64,000 nucleotides of DNA from Aquimixticola soesokkakensis (GCF_900172375.1 NZ_FWFS01000005.1:186001-250000); one strand, 5' to 3'; positions 1 to 9,577 are shown, numbered from the stretch's first letter. The notes: generated by a model from the letters alone, not told the origin. Program-made: numbers and translations.

Positions 1-80
1 CTGAATTCAAGCCAAGTTGTGCCCCAGCCCGCGCGATTGTGCCACCCAAAACAACCAAAACCGGATAGAAAGCCCCAGCT

Positions 81-263
81 ATGAACCCCATGCACCTCCT
101 GCGCGCCGCGCGTTGGGCGCGCAAACCGCCCTCGGCCAAACGGGTCAAACTGGTGCTCGGCGTGGTCGCGATCTGCCTGGTCCTGGTGGCGATAGAGCAT
201 GTCGTCGGCTGGCCGGAGGCCTTGACGATAGAGTCCCCCCGCAAGCCGGTGCTGCCGCGCTGA
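81..263 (+). CDS. Small single-span membrane protein, conserved hypothetical
   Basis: Encodes 60 residues with a basic N-terminal part (RAARWARKPPSAKR) followed by one hydrophobic span (VKLVLGVVAICLVLVA) and a short polar tail, so it looks like a small inner-membrane protein with a positive N-terminus. It sits about 90 bp upstream of a diheme cytochrome c gene on the same strand and may be co-transcribed with it. I recall similar short proteins in other Rhodobacteraceae but no assigned function. The ribosome binding site is weak, so the start is chosen from the ATG and the basic/hydrophobic layout. Confidence 0.6.
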   Translation: MNPMHLLRAARWARKPPSAKRVKLVLGVVAICLVLVAIEHVVGWPEALTIESPRKPVLPR

Positions 264-354
264 TCGGACCAATCACGAAAATGTCAAAACACGGTTGCGC
301 GCCCCGCAGTCATTCCTGCTAACGTCCGGGAAACTGTTTGATGCAAGAGGTCCC

Positions 355-1239
355 ATGCGCCGTATCCTGTTTCCGCTTCTCGGACTTGCCGCTTTCGGCT
401 TTGCCGTCTTTTGGCTTTTGACAATCCCGGCAGCGGAACCCGAAGGCAGTTTCGCAGGCGCGCCAGACCCTGATCTTGCGCGCGGGGAATGGGTCTTTCA
501 TGCGGGGGGCTGCGCCTCGTGCCACATGAATAGCGACGATCCAGGCGGCGCGCTTTCGGGCGGAATGGCCCTGGCGTCGGATTTCGGCACATTCTACGCG
601 CCCAACATATCCCCGTCCGTGGCCGGAATCGCCGGTTGGAGCGCGCGCGATCTGTACAACGCGATGCATCATGGCACCTCCCCCGATGGCACGCATTACT
701 ACCCCGCCTTCCCCTATACGACCTACATCAACACCACCCCCGAAGACATCGTCTCCTTGCACGCCTATCTGATGACCCTGCCCGCATCCGACAGCCCCTC
801 AAAGCCCCATGATGTCGGCTTCCCCTTCAACCAGCGCCGCCTTTTGGGTGGTTGGAAGCTGCTGTTCTTGCGTGAGGACTGGAGCGTAACGGGTAACCTC
901 TCCGAGCAGGAAACCCGCGGCCGCTACATTGCCGAAGGCCTGAGCCATTGCGCCGAATGCCACACCCCGCGTGGCGCTCTGGGACAACTCAAGCGCGACG
1001 ACTGGCTGGCAGGTGGCCCCAACCCCGAAGGCGGCACCTACCCCGACATCACCCCAAGCGGGCTGGATTGGTCCCCCGAGGATATCGCCTATTACCTGAC
1101 ATCGGGCTTTACCCCCGATTTTGACAGCGCCGGTGGCCATATGGCCTATGTGATCGACAATCTCGCCCAGCTTCCCCCAGAAGATGTGGCCGATCTGGTT
1201 GCCTATCTCAAAGCAGTGCCACCGTCACAATCTGAGTAA
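355..1239 (+). CDS. Membrane-anchored diheme cytochrome c
   Basis: A 294-residue protein with an N-terminal hydrophobic segment (residues about 4-24, anchor or uncleaved signal) and two c-type heme sites: CASCH at residues 53-57 and CAECH at 199-203. Two-heme proteins of this type carry electrons in the periplasm, often as the cytochrome subunit of alcohol, aldehyde or sugar dehydrogenases. No dehydrogenase gene is adjacent, so the partner is unknown. I chose the ATG at 355 rather than an upstream in-frame TTG because it places the hydrophobic segment at the N-terminus. It converges on lipA across an inverted repeat. Confidence 0.85.
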   Translation: MRRILFPLLGLAAFGFAVFWLLTIPAAEPEGSFAGAPDPDLARGEWVFHAGGCASCHMNSDDPGGALSGGMALASDFGTFYAPNISPSVAGIAGWSARDLYNAMHHGTSPDGTHYYPAFPYTTYINTTPEDIVSLHAYLMTLPASDSPSKPHDVGFPFNQRRLLGGWKLLFLREDWSVTGNLSEQETRGRYIAEGLSHCAECHTPRGALGQLKRDDWLAGGPNPEGGTYPDITPSGLDWSPEDIAYYLTSGFTPDFDSAGGHMAYVIDNLAQLPPEDVADLVAYLKAVPPSQSE

Positions 1240-1248
1240 CGCCCCTTG

Positions 1249-1323
1249 TTTCTTTCGGATAAAAATACCCAAAATCCGCCCCTTGGAAACGAGAGCGCCA
1301 TGGGTATTTAGCTCCGAAAGAAA
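1249..1323. repeat. Inverted repeat, copy A of a dispersed 22-bp family
   Basis: Left arm 1249-1270 begins TTTCTTTCGGAT and ends AATACCC. Right arm 1302-1323 (GGGTATTT then CCGAAAGAAA) is its near-perfect reverse complement, with a 31-bp centre. It lies between the convergent cytochrome c and lipA genes, so it may act as a two-way terminator. The same arm recurs at 59313-59384 (as a pair) and at 62790-62810 (single). Confidence 0.75.
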
Positions 1324-1374
1324 CCCCGCGCGGATCGCTCCGGCGGGGTGTGTTTTCTTGGCAATTTTACTCTT

Positions 1375-2325
1375 TCAAGCGCCGAGTTTTTTCAACCGTG
1401 CTTCGCGCAGGCGCGCAAAGTCGTCCCCTGCATGGTAGCTTGAGCGCGTGAGCGGCGTGGCCGAGACCATCAGGAAGCCTTTGTTATAGGCCGTGCGCTC
1501 ATAGGTGGCGAATTCATCTGGCGTGACGAAGCGGTCAACGCGGTGGTGTTTTGGGGTTGGCTGCAGGTACTGGCCGATGGTGAGAAAATCGATGTCGGCA
1601 GCGCGCATGTCTTCCATCACCTGGGTGACGGCTTGTTTGTCCTCGCCCAGCCCGACCATGATGCCCGATTTTGTGAACATTGTGGGGTCCAGTTCCTTGA
1701 CCCGTTGCAGCAGCCGCAGGCTGTGGAAATAGCGCGCGCCGGGGCGCACTTCGGGATAGAGGCCCGGCACGGTTTCAAGGTTGTGGTTGAACACATCGGG
1801 TTTGGCTTTGACCACAAGTTCCAGGACGGAAGGGTCGCAGCGGATGAAATCCGGTGTCAGGATTTCGATTGTCGTGCCCGGAGACTGGCGACGGATGGCG
1901 CGGATGGTCTGGGCAAAATGCTCGGCCCCGCCGTCCTCGATATCGTCGCGGTCCACAGAGGTGATAACCACGTGATTCAGGCCGAGCTTCTTGACGGCAT
2001 CCGCCACACGGCCCGGTTCGAAGACATCCAGCGCTTCGGGCGGTTTGCCGGTGGCGATGTTGCAAAACGAACAGGCGCGCGTGCAGACTTCACCCATGAT
2101 CATCATCGTCGCGTGGCCCTGCGACCAGCATTCCCCCGCGTTGGGGCACGCGGCCTCTTCGCAGACGGTGGTCAGCTTGTGCTCGCGCATGATGGCGTGG
2201 GTTTTCTTGTAGCCCTCCGAAGTCGGCGCCTTGACGCGAATCCAGTCGGGTTTCTTGGGCTGGGCGTTGTCGGGGCGCTTCGCCTTTTCGGGGTGGCGTT
2301 GCTCGGGGATTTTCAGGTCACGCAT
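1375..2325 (-). CDS. lipA: Lipoyl synthase
   Basis: A 316-residue radical-SAM enzyme that inserts two sulfurs into protein-bound octanoyl groups to make the lipoyl cofactor of 2-oxoacid dehydrogenases and the glycine cleavage system. Both cluster motifs are visible: the auxiliary site CX4CX5C (C55, C60, C66) and the SAM-binding CX3CX2C (C81, C85, C88, in CTRACSFC). The C-terminal RSSYHAGD contains the conserved serine that ligates the auxiliary cluster. The start at 2325 (MRDLKIPEQ) follows an AGAGGAC ribosome binding site; the longer frame upstream looks non-coding. An Irr-like box lies about 140 bp upstream. Confidence 0.95.
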   Translation of the reverse strand: MRDLKIPEQRHPEKAKRPDNAQPKKPDWIRVKAPTSEGYKKTHAIMREHKLTTVCEEAACPNAGECWSQGHATMMIMGEVCTRACSFCNIATGKPPEALDVFEPGRVADAVKKLGLNHVVITSVDRDDIEDGGAEHFAQTIRAIRRQSPGTTIEILTPDFIRCDPSVLELVVKAKPDVFNHNLETVPGLYPEVRPGARYFHSLRLLQRVKELDPTMFTKSGIMVGLGEDKQAVTQVMEDMRAADIDFLTIGQYLQPTPKHHRVDRFVTPDEFATYERTAYNKGFLMVSATPLTRSSYHAGDDFARLREARLKKLGA

Positions 2326-2464
2326 CGCTAAGTCCTCTCGCGCCGCTCCTCGGGCGCCCATGTCGCAATTGCATGTCTTATAGGCAAGGGGGACGGGAAT
2401 GTCCCGCAAAAACCCTATCGGCTGACACAACCCTGTCATGCGGCATATGCACGTTGAAACGTGC

Positions 2465-2481
2465 CTTAGAATCGCTCTAAA
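2465..2481. promoter_or_regulatory. Candidate Irr iron-control element (ICE-like box)
   Basis: The sequence CTTAGAA-TCG-CTCTAAA matches the alphaproteobacterial Irr/ICE pattern TTTAGAA-N3-TTCTAAA at 12 of 14 positions. It sits in the divergent region between lipA (an iron-sulfur enzyme) and the peroxiredoxin gene, a plausible place for heme/iron control. This is a motif match only. Confidence 0.4.
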
Positions 2482-2593
2482 CCCCTCGCCATAGTGCAGA
2501 TGCAGCATCGCTTGCGCCGTTTTTGCAAGGTCTTGCTGTGTCTTTCCTCCCCAAGCCGCCGTCAGGGCGGTGCCAGTGCAAAGGACAGACGCG

Positions 2594-3142
2594 ATGAAAG
2601 CCGGCTACAAACTTCCCGAAGTGACCTTCCACACCCGTGTGCGTGACGACAGCATCGAAGGCCCCAACCCCTTCAAATGGGAAGATAAAACCACCTCCGA
2701 CTATTTCAAAGGCAAGCGCGTTGTGCTCTTCTCGCTTCCGGGCGCCTTTACCCCCACCTGCTCGACCTACCAGCTTCCGGGGTTCGAAAAGGGCTTTGCC
2801 GATTTCCAAGCCAAAGGCATCGACGCGATCTATTGCATGTCCGTCAACGACGCCTTCGTGATGAACCAATGGGCCAAGGGTCAGAACCTTGAAAACGTTG
2901 GCGTCATTCCCGACGGATCGGGGGAATTCACCCGCCGCATGGGCATGTTGGTGCGCAAGGACAACCTCGGTTTCGGTCTGCGTTCGTGGCGCTACGCCGC
3001 CATCGTCAATGACGGTGAGATCGAAGCCTGGTTCGAAGAGCCCGGCCTGTGCGACAACCACGGCGAAGACCCCTACGGGGAAAGCTCGCCCGAGAACCTG
3101 TTGAAATACCTTGACGCAAAAGCCGCCGAAGCTGCGGCCTAA
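2594..3142 (+). CDS. Peroxiredoxin (Prx5/AhpE-like redoxin)
   Basis: A 182-residue thiol peroxidase of the Prx5 type, which reduces hydrogen peroxide and organic peroxides using glutathione/glutaredoxin or thioredoxin. The peroxidatic cysteine is C56 in the motif PGAFTPTCS. The length is typical of the family. The start at 2594 ([10 protein letters not shown]) is preceded by a purine-rich AAGGACAG. The gene converges on oxyR and is followed by a shared hairpin. Its location next to oxyR and katA fits a peroxide-defence role. Confidence 0.9.
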   Translation: MKAGYKLPEVTFHTRVRDDSIEGPNPFKWEDKTTSDYFKGKRVVLFSLPGAFTPTCSTYQLPGFEKGFADFQAKGIDAIYCMSVNDAFVMNQWAKGQNLENVGVIPDGSGEFTRRMGMLVRKDNLGFGLRSWRYAAIVNDGEIEAWFEEPGLCDNHGEDPYGESSPENLLKYLDAKAAEAAA

Positions 3143-3166
3143 GCGGTTCCATCACGCTCAGTGACG

Positions 3167-3193
3167 AAAGGCTCGCCCCGGTGGCGGGCCTTT
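3167..3193. terminator. Bidirectional hairpin between peroxiredoxin and oxyR genes
   Basis: Arms AAAGGCTCGCC (3167-3177) and GGCGGGCCTTT (3183-3193) pair over 11 bp with one wobble and a 5-nt loop. T-rich flanks on both sides suit the two convergent genes. Confidence 0.75.
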
Positions 3194-3198
3194 TGCGT

Positions 3199-4146
3199 TC
3201 AGGCGCGGGCCTGTTGGGGCACATCGGCGCGCGCAAGGCCGATCTGGGTGGTTCCCGCCTCGGCGATCAGCGCGGCGAGATCGGTGAACCAGCTTTTGCC
3301 CTCGGTGGAGGCGCGGCGCACCAGAGCAATCGTGCGCGCCGGTTCGGGGGTGGGAAAGCGCAGCACGGCCATTTCGGGGCTGGCGGCCTGTTCGGCCTTG
3401 AGCGCGATTTCGGGCACGAAGGTCAGCCCGTAGCCCTGCCCCACCATCCCGCACAGCGTTCCCAGCGACGAGGCGCCAAGATCAACCGAGGCGCGCGCGC
3501 GTTTCAACCCGCAGACCTCCAGCGCCTGATCGGCCAGACAGTGCCCCTCGTCCAGCAGCAGCAGCGCATCGGGCGGCAGATCGGTGGGCCGCATCGGCGC
3601 GCTCGTGCCTTGCAGGCTGTCGATACGCGCCCGTGACCCTGCCAGCAAAAAGCGGTCGGTGAACAGCGGTTCGGCCACCAGCCCGTCCAGTTCAAAGGGC
3701 AGCGCGATGACGGCGGCGTCCAGCCGTCCCTGCGCCACCGCTGCCAGCAGATCGGCGGTCTGGGCCTCGCGCACCCGCAGTTCCAGATCGAGGTTCGCGG
3801 CCTTGATCCGCGTCAGCGCACGGGGCAGCAGATAGGGCGCAATCGTCGGGATTACCCCCAGCGACAGCTGACCGCGCAGACCCTCCGACAGGCGCACCGC
3901 CGCTTCCAGATCCCGCATCTGCGCCAGAATGACCCGCGCGCGCGTCAACACTTCCTGCCCGGCGCGGGTCAGCCGGATGTCGCGCGGCAGGCGTTCGACA
4001 AGCGCCGTGCCGATGCGCGCCTCCATGTCCTTGATTTGAAGCGACAAAGCCGGTTGCGTCACATGGACCTTGGCCGCGGCCCCGCCAAAAGATCCGGTTT
4101 CCGCGAGGGCCACGAAATAGCTGAGGTGTTTGATCGTCAGGTTCAT
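3199..4146 (-). CDS. oxyR: Hydrogen-peroxide-sensing LysR regulator OxyR
   Basis: A 315-residue LysR-family protein with an N-terminal winged helix (residues about 1-60) and a substrate-binding-like C-terminal domain. The redox pair C203 and C212 lies in GHCLADQALEVC, with the same spacing as C199/C208 of E. coli OxyR, so this is a true peroxide-sensing OxyR rather than a generic LysR protein. It is transcribed divergently from katA, its expected main target, and the shared 165-bp gap carries an A+T-rich LysR-type site. Confidence 0.95.
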   Translation of the reverse strand: MNLTIKHLSYFVALAETGSFGGAAAKVHVTQPALSLQIKDMEARIGTALVERLPRDIRLTRAGQEVLTRARVILAQMRDLEAAVRLSEGLRGQLSLGVIPTIAPYLLPRALTRIKAANLDLELRVREAQTADLLAAVAQGRLDAAVIALPFELDGLVAEPLFTDRFLLAGSRARIDSLQGTSAPMRPTDLPPDALLLLDEGHCLADQALEVCGLKRARASVDLGASSLGTLCGMVGQGYGLTFVPEIALKAEQAASPEMAVLRFPTPEPARTIALVRRASTEGKSWFTDLAALIAEAGTTQIGLARADVPQQARA

Positions 4147-4223
4147 TCGGCGCGCGATCCCTTGGTGTGTGGCACATGTCTGGTGGCAAAGCCGCGGTGC
4201 AGCAATTTGTCATAAGTATTTCT

Positions 4224-4241
4224 AATTGCAATTGCTATAAT
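4224..4241 (+). promoter_or_regulatory. katA promoter with LysR-type palindrome
   Basis: A perfect palindrome AATTGCAATT (4224-4233) is followed directly by a consensus -10 TATAAT (4236-4241). No recognisable -35 lies at the correct distance, as expected for an activator-dependent promoter. An AAGGGAG ribosome binding site at 4298-4304 precedes the katA ATG. Confidence 0.6.
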
Positions 4242-4311
4242 TTCAAATTTTCATTTATGCAACGGATCGCGCTACCCTGCGTTCAACATCAACACGCAAG
4301 GGAGATGCACT

Positions 4312-5817
4312 ATGACCAAGCTCACAACCTCGGCCGGCGCGCCGGTCCCCTCCAATGACACCACCAAAACCGCAGGGCCGCGCGGTCCGGCGATGCTCGA
4401 CGACTACCAGTTGATCGAAAAGCTCGCCCACCAGAACCGCGAACGCATCCCCGAGCGCGTTGTCCACGCCAAGGGCTGGGGCGCGGCGGGCACCTTTACC
4501 GTCACCCATGACATCAGCCAGTACACCTGCGCCAAGATCTTTTCCAAGGTCGGCAATTCCTGCGATATCCTGTCGCGCTGGTCCACGGTGGCCGGTGAAC
4601 TGGGCGCGGCCGATGCCGAGCGCGATGTGCGCGGCTTTTCGGTGAAATTCTACACCGAGGATGGCAATTGGGACGTCGTTGGCAACAACACCCCGATCTT
4701 TTTCATCCGTGACGGGTTCAAATTCCCCGACTTTATCCGCACGCAAAAACGCCACCCCAAAACCAACCTGCGCTCGCCCGAGGCGATGTTCGATTTCTGG
4801 GCTGCCCAGCCGGAATCGATCCATCAGGTCACGATTTTGATGTCCGATCGCGGCATTCCGGTGAACCCGATGCACATGCATGGCTATGGCTCGCACACGT
4901 TTTCGATGTGGAATGCGCAAGGAGAGCGCTTTTGGGTGAAGTTCCATTTCCGCTGCCAGCAGCCGATCCGGAATTATACCAACGAACAGGCCGAGGATCT
5001 GATCGGGAAAACCCGCGAAAGCTATCAGGAAGACCTCTATAACGCCATCGAGGACGGCAATTTCCCCAAATGGGAATTGAACATTCAGGTCATGCCCGAA
5101 GCCGAGGCCGAGACGCTGGATTTCAACCCTTTCGATCTGACCAAAGTCTGGTCGCACAAGGACTACCCGCTGATCCCCGTGGGGATGCTCGAGTTCAACG
5201 AAAATCCGGAAAACTATTTCCAGTACATTGAAAACGCGGCCTATTCGCCCTCCAACAAAGTGCCGGGCATCGGGTTCTCCCCCGATAAAATGCTGCAAGC
5301 GCGGGTGTTTTCCTATGCGGATGCGCACCGTTATCGCCTTGGCACCCATTACGAGGCCCTGCCCGCCAATGCGCCCAAGTCGGAGATGCATCATTACCAC
5401 AAAGACGGGTCCATGCGGTTCTTCCCGCAGGTCACCGGCCATCCCGATGCCTATTACGAGCCCAACCAATATGGGGAAAGCGCGAAACCCGATGCAACTG
5501 CAGCCGAGCCGCCGCTGAAAATCTCGGGCGATGCGGATAAATACGTTCAGGAGGATTCGGATGCGGATTACGTCCAGCCCCGCGCGCTCTACAAAGAGGT
5601 GCTTGGCGATGACGAGCGGGCGCGGTTGCACCTGAACATGGCGCGCGCCATGGCGCCGGTGTCGGACTCGGTGCGCGAGCGCTGGTACGCTGTTCTGGAA
5701 CGCGTGCACCCCGACTATAAGGCCGGTGTGGAACAGGCCAATCAGGACCTGAAGTCGGGCAATATCGACGCCTATCCCGGAATTCCGGTGACAAGCGACA
5801 CGCCGACCACCGCGTAA
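4312..5817 (+). CDS. katA: Monofunctional heme catalase
   Basis: A 501-residue small-subunit catalase that disproportionates hydrogen peroxide. Visible catalytic features are the distal histidine H52 ([12 protein letters not shown]), the distal asparagine N125 ([13 protein letters not shown]) and the proximal heme tyrosine in [14 protein letters not shown]. It lacks the extra C-terminal flavodoxin-like domain of large-subunit catalases. The start at 4312 has a strong ribosome binding site. It is divergent from oxyR and followed by a strong hairpin. Confidence 0.95.
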   Translation: MTKLTTSAGAPVPSNDTTKTAGPRGPAMLDDYQLIEKLAHQNRERIPERVVHAKGWGAAGTFTVTHDISQYTCAKIFSKVGNSCDILSRWSTVAGELGAADAERDVRGFSVKFYTEDGNWDVVGNNTPIFFIRDGFKFPDFIRTQKRHPKTNLRSPEAMFDFWAAQPESIHQVTILMSDRGIPVNPMHMHGYGSHTFSMWNAQGERFWVKFHFRCQQPIRNYTNEQAEDLIGKTRESYQEDLYNAIEDGNFPKWELNIQVMPEAEAETLDFNPFDLTKVWSHKDYPLIPVGMLEFNENPENYFQYIENAAYSPSNKVPGIGFSPDKMLQARVFSYADAHRYRLGTHYEALPANAPKSEMHHYHKDGSMRFFPQVTGHPDAYYEPNQYGESAKPDATAAEPPLKISGDADKYVQEDSDADYVQPRALYKEVLGDDERARLHLNMARAMAPVSDSVRERWYAVLERVHPDYKAGVEQANQDLKSGNIDAYPGIPVTSDTPTTA

Positions 5818-5860
5818 ATGCCCCCGAGGCATAGCACCTGACGCATAGAAGCGCACACAA

Positions 5861-5888
5861 AGAAGGGCCAGCAACCGCTGGCCCTTCT
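5861..5888. terminator. Bidirectional terminator between katA and the DUF6456 gene
   Basis: A perfect 12-bp stem, AGAAGGGCCAGC (5861-5872) with GCTGGCCCTTCT (5877-5888), and a 4-nt loop, lying between convergent genes. Confidence 0.85.
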
Positions 5889-5907
5889 TGCGTAAGGTGC
5901 CCTGCCC

Positions 5908-7077
5908 TCAGCCGATCAAATTCGAATAGCCCGCCGCATCGTAATGACGTTTGAGCCGTTGCAGCGCGATCCGCAGCACGATCTTCCCCGAGCGCGCGGC
6001 CCAGTTCATCTGTTTTTCTGCCTGTTCCAGCCCCTCAAGGTAGCAGCAGCAGCGCAAGGCCACATCCCCCAACCCCGGCCCAAGCTCCGCCAGAGCGACA
6101 GCGACACGGTCGCGCGCCGCCTGCGGCCCAAACCCGCGCGCATCATTGGGCTGAAAACTGCCCCGATCCCCGCCGGTCAGAAATTTGTCCCAGTTTTGCG
6201 TGACCCGCGGCCCCATCTGTGCCAGTTCGAAATCCTCGCGCAGACGTTCTGCCGCAGCAACCAGTTCGGGTTCCAGAAAAAAGGCCCCATCCTTGTCGCG
6301 CCGCCGCGCAAGGCCCAGGACCGGACTTTCGGCCATATTGTAGCGCTGGCGTTTGGGACGCCCGTCCTCGGCCACATCGCGCTCGCCCCACTCGCGGTGC
6401 TGATCGCCGAATTTGGCGGGAGCTTCGGCAAAACCGGCGCGCGCACTTTCTTCAGCCGCCACAAAGCGCTTGAGTGCGGCGCGACCGGCCTGTGTGATGA
6501 AATAGCGGGTGATCCGCCCCGTTTCTTTGGCCGTGATCCAGTCCTTGAGCGCCATGGCCTGTGCGATCGGGCGATCCAGCACCGCTGTGCGGGTCGTGCG
6601 CCCGTCGGGCAAATCACGCACCACCACCGCCTTTTCCATGTCCTTGGCCACCGCCAGACAGGCCCCGACCTCGCTCAGGCGGCGCAGGACGCGGCGCGCT
6701 TCGCGCTCGATGGTGGCGTCATCGGGCGCATCGGATACGGGGCTTTCGCCCTCGTTTGCGGCGGCAGTTTTATGCTGGAATGTGGGTTTGGGGGACATGG
6801 TTGGGGTCTCCGAAGGGGCAGGCAGGACAGGCGAGCGGGGCACCACATCGGCCATGCGGCCCAGATGCGTCAAAGCCTCGTCGATCAACGGGTCGTCGCG
6901 TTTGGCTTCGAATTTGCGGACCTGTCGCATCACCGTGGATGCGTGGACGCCCGCATTGCGCGCCAATTCGCGGATCGAAAGCCCCGCTTCCGTGTGTTCA
7001 AGATAATGTCGCGCATCGCTCGGGACCCAATTGGGCAGATGGGGCGCAGCGCCCCCGTGTGTTCCCGTATTCGCCAT
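5908..7077 (-). CDS. DUF6456 helix-turn-helix protein
   Basis: A 389-residue protein. Residues about 15-60 (LSIRELARNAGVHASTVMRQ) form a helix-turn-helix, and the C-terminal part (LGDVALRCCCYLEGLEQAE...) corresponds to the DUF6456 domain as I recall it from Rhodobacteraceae and other alphaproteobacteria. The N-terminal half suggests DNA binding, but the biological role is not established. The start at 7077 (MANTGTHGG) follows AAGGGA. It is divergent from a DUF6477 gene across about 360 bp holding a CtrA-like site, suggesting that the pair is cell-cycle or CtrA linked. Confidence 0.75.
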   Translation of the reverse strand: MANTGTHGGAAPHLPNWVPSDARHYLEHTEAGLSIRELARNAGVHASTVMRQVRKFEAKRDDPLIDEALTHLGRMADVVPRSPVLPAPSETPTMSPKPTFQHKTAAANEGESPVSDAPDDATIEREARRVLRRLSEVGACLAVAKDMEKAVVVRDLPDGRTTRTAVLDRPIAQAMALKDWITAKETGRITRYFITQAGRAALKRFVAAEESARAGFAEAPAKFGDQHREWGERDVAEDGRPKRQRYNMAESPVLGLARRRDKDGAFFLEPELVAAAERLREDFELAQMGPRVTQNWDKFLTGGDRGSFQPNDARGFGPQAARDRVAVALAELGPGLGDVALRCCCYLEGLEQAEKQMNWAARSGKIVLRIALQRLKRHYDAAGYSNLIG

Positions 7078-7438
7078 GTCCGTTCCCTTGTGTCTGTCAC
7101 CGATGCTGGGGGCGCTGCCACCAGGTCGGCACACCCGACTGTTTCGGTTTTTGTAACAATTTCCATCGAGGTCTTCGTATCCACAGGTTATCCCCGCGAT
7201 ATCCCCCGAATTACCCCGACAACTAGCAACCTAAAGTTGAGTCAGTTACCGAGAAGTTAATATTTACGGCCGCTCCATCATATTGTTGACAAATTGTGAA
7301 CAATCTTTCGCAAGGCCGCACGCATGGGTTTGCCAGAGCGCAACACCCGCATAGGTTGTGCAATCGTCCTCTCACGCCACGGTGGAAAGCGCAGCAGATC
7401 GCTGTGTCCCGCCGCATCGGCCCCACATGAAAGGACAT
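7078..7438. other. Divergent intergenic region, 361 bp
   Basis: No credible gene. The region is A+T-richer than its surroundings. It contains a CtrA-like site (7246-7260), a TTGACA hexamer at 7286-7291 without a clear -10, and an inverted repeat ATTGTT/AACAAT around it. It probably holds the promoters of both the DUF6456 and the DUF6477 gene. Confidence 0.6.
7246..7260. promoter_or_regulatory. Candidate CtrA site (TTAC-N7-TTAA)
   Basis: TTAC at 7246-7249 and TTAA at 7257-7260, separated by seven bases, match the CtrA consensus TTAA-N7-TTAA with one mismatch. It lies between the divergent DUF6456 and DUF6477 genes. Confidence 0.4.
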
Positions 7439-7738
7439 ATGATGACCGACCTGCACATCGCTCTCGAGGCCCTGCGCCGCCCTTCCCTTTTGATCCGTGC
7501 CGCGCGCTGCGGATTGGAAACCTACAACCGCAACCGCGACCTCAAACGCGTCATGCGCACCGCGCAGATCCCCACCCCCCTGCGCGCGGTCACCAATCTG
7601 GTCGAAGAGGAAGCGCGGATCGAAGAACAGCGTGCCTCGGGCGCTGCGGGCTATTCGGTGTCACGCCATGTCGAGCTGTTGATCGCGCTGATGGGCGAAG
7701 CGCGCCTCTTGCCACGCAACACGCCCGACACCGTTTAA
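7439..7738 (+). CDS. DUF6477 family small protein
   Basis: About 99 residues beginning MMTDLHIALEALRRP. The body is rich in Arg and Glu (RAARCGLETYNRNRDLKRVM), predicted helical and soluble, and resembles the DUF6477 family of Rhodobacteraceae. No function is known. Two tandem ATG codons (7439 and 7442) both lie behind an AAAGGA ribosome binding site, so the start is uncertain by one codon. It precedes guaA by about 155 bp on the same strand. Confidence 0.65.
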   Translation: MMTDLHIALEALRRPSLLIRAARCGLETYNRNRDLKRVMRTAQIPTPLRAVTNLVEEEARIEEQRASGAAGYSVSRHVELLIALMGEARLLPRNTPDTV

Positions 7739-7893
7739 GCCTGCGCGGGACGGTGCAAACCGCCCGCCCCACCGCTCGGCTCTGCCGCCGGGCGTCTGCA
7801 AACCAACCACAGCGGCATATTTTTGCCGTTTGCGGGTCCTGCCAGCGCATCCGCCCTCTTGCCTAAAAACGGGTTGCGCCCTAAAGCGAAAGC

Positions 7894-9474
7894 ATGACCA
7901 GCACATCCCATGACCGCCTCCTCATCATCGACTTCGGTTCTCAGGTAACGCAGCTCATCGCGCGTCGCCTGCGCGAGTTGAATGTCTATTGCGAAATCCA
8001 TCCGTTCCAGAAAGTCGACGACGCTTTCCTGACCGAGTTTGCCCCCAAAGCGGTGATCTTGTCGGGGGGACCGGCCTCTGTGACCACCCAAGGCTCCCCG
8101 CGCCCGCCTGCGAAAGTGTTCGAGCTTGGCGTGCCGGTGCTGGGGATCTGCTATGGCCAGCAGGTGATGATGCAGATGCTTGGCGGTCACGTTGAATCGG
8201 GCCATGGCACTGCCGAATTCGGTCGCGCCTACGTCAGCCCGTCTGACGATCGCCTCGATATTTTCAACGGCTGGTTCCTTGAAAGCGGTGCCGATGGCAA
8301 AGCGCGCGAACAGGTCTGGATGAGCCACGGCGATCACGTCAGCAAAATTGCCCCCGGCTTCAAGGTCTACGCCACCTCCTCGGGCGCGCCTTTCGCGATC
8401 ACCGCCGATACGACGCGTCACTTTTATGCTGTGCAGTTCCACCCCGAAGTGCACCACACGCCGAACGGCAAAACCCTGTTTGAAAACTTTGTCAAACTTG
8501 CGGGTTTCACCGGCGACTGGACGATGGCCGCCTACAGGGACGAGGCGATCAAGACCATCCGCGAGCAGGTCGGTGACAAGCAGGTGATCTGCGGCCTGTC
8601 GGGTGGCGTCGATAGTTCGGTGACGGCGATTTTGCTGCACGAAGCCATTGGCGACCAGTTGACCTGCGTGTTTGTCGACCACGGTTTGCTGCGGCTCAAC
8701 GAGGCGCAGGAAGTCGTGAAAATGTTCCGCGACAACTACAAGATCAAGCTGATCCACGCCGATGAAAGCGATCTGTTTCTGGGCGAACTCGACGGTGTGT
8801 CCGACCCCGAAACCAAGCGCAAGATCATCGGCCGCCTGTTCATCGACGTGTTCCAGAAATACGCCAATGAGATCGAGGGCGCGGAATTCCTCGCCCAGGG
8901 GACGCTCTATCCCGATGTGATCGAATCGGTGTCCTTTGCCGGTGGGCCCTCGGTGACGATCAAATCGCACCACAACGTCGGCGGTCTGCCCGAGAAAATG
9001 GGCCTCAAGCTGGTCGAGCCGCTGCGCGAATTGTTCAAGGACGAAGTGCGCGCTTTGGGCACCGAACTGGGCCTGCCGGCCAGTTTCATCGGGCGTCACC
9101 CCTTCCCCGGACCCGGCCTTGCGATCCGCTGCCCGGGCGAGATCACCCGCGAAAAGCTGGCGATCTTGCAAAAGGCCGATGCGGTCTACATCGACCAGAT
9201 CCGCAAGCACGGCCTCTATGATGACATCTGGCAAGCCTTTGCCGCCATTTTGCCGATGCGCACCGTGGGTGTGATGGGCGACGGGCGGACCTATGACTAC
9301 GCCTTGGCGATCCGCGCCGTGACTTCGGTCGACGGGATGACCGCCGACACCTATCCCTTCACCCATGAATTTCTGGGCGAAACCATGACCCGCATCATCA
9401 ACGAGGTCAAAGGCATCAACCGCGTCTTTTACGACGTGACCTCGAAGCCGCCGGGAACGATTGAACTGGAATGA
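7894..9474 (+). CDS. guaA: GMP synthase (glutamine-hydrolysing)
   Basis: A 526-residue enzyme converting XMP to GMP with glutamine as ammonia donor and ATP. The N-terminal class-I amidotransferase domain shows the nucleophile motif GICYGQQ and the histidine motif FHPEVHHT. The ATP-pyrophosphatase domain has the P-loop SGGVDSSV. The C-terminal dimerisation domain ends with KPPGTIELE, the usual GuaA terminus. Full length; the start at 7894 gives the expected N-terminus. Confidence 0.97.
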   Translation: MTSTSHDRLLIIDFGSQVTQLIARRLRELNVYCEIHPFQKVDDAFLTEFAPKAVILSGGPASVTTQGSPRPPAKVFELGVPVLGICYGQQVMMQMLGGHVESGHGTAEFGRAYVSPSDDRLDIFNGWFLESGADGKAREQVWMSHGDHVSKIAPGFKVYATSSGAPFAITADTTRHFYAVQFHPEVHHTPNGKTLFENFVKLAGFTGDWTMAAYRDEAIKTIREQVGDKQVICGLSGGVDSSVTAILLHEAIGDQLTCVFVDHGLLRLNEAQEVVKMFRDNYKIKLIHADESDLFLGELDGVSDPETKRKIIGRLFIDVFQKYANEIEGAEFLAQGTLYPDVIESVSFAGGPSVTIKSHHNVGGLPEKMGLKLVEPLRELFKDEVRALGTELGLPASFIGRHPFPGPGLAIRCPGEITREKLAILQKADAVYIDQIRKHGLYDDIWQAFAAILPMRTVGVMGDGRTYDYALAIRAVTSVDGMTADTYPFTHEFLGETMTRIINEVKGINRVFYDVTSKPPGTIELE

Positions 9475-9481
9475 TCCGTGC

Positions 9482-9507
9482 AAGGCGTCCTTTCGGGGGC
9501 GCCTTTT
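9482..9507 (+). terminator. guaA terminator
   Basis: A GC-rich hairpin (AAGGCG with CGCCTT, extended by adjacent C/G pairs) followed by TTTT, starting 8 bp after the guaA stop. Confidence 0.7.
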
Positions 9508-9577
9508 GCCTGTCTTGAGCCAGCGTTTGGCCAGCTCAGGCGCCATCATCGCCGGAACCCCAAAAAAGGTCGCGCCA

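Noticed and set aside
7176-7197. DnaA-box-like pair (GTATCCACA and TTATCCCCG) considered as part of an origin
   Set aside because: Only one near match and one poor match, with no dnaA, dnaN, hemE or partition genes nearby.
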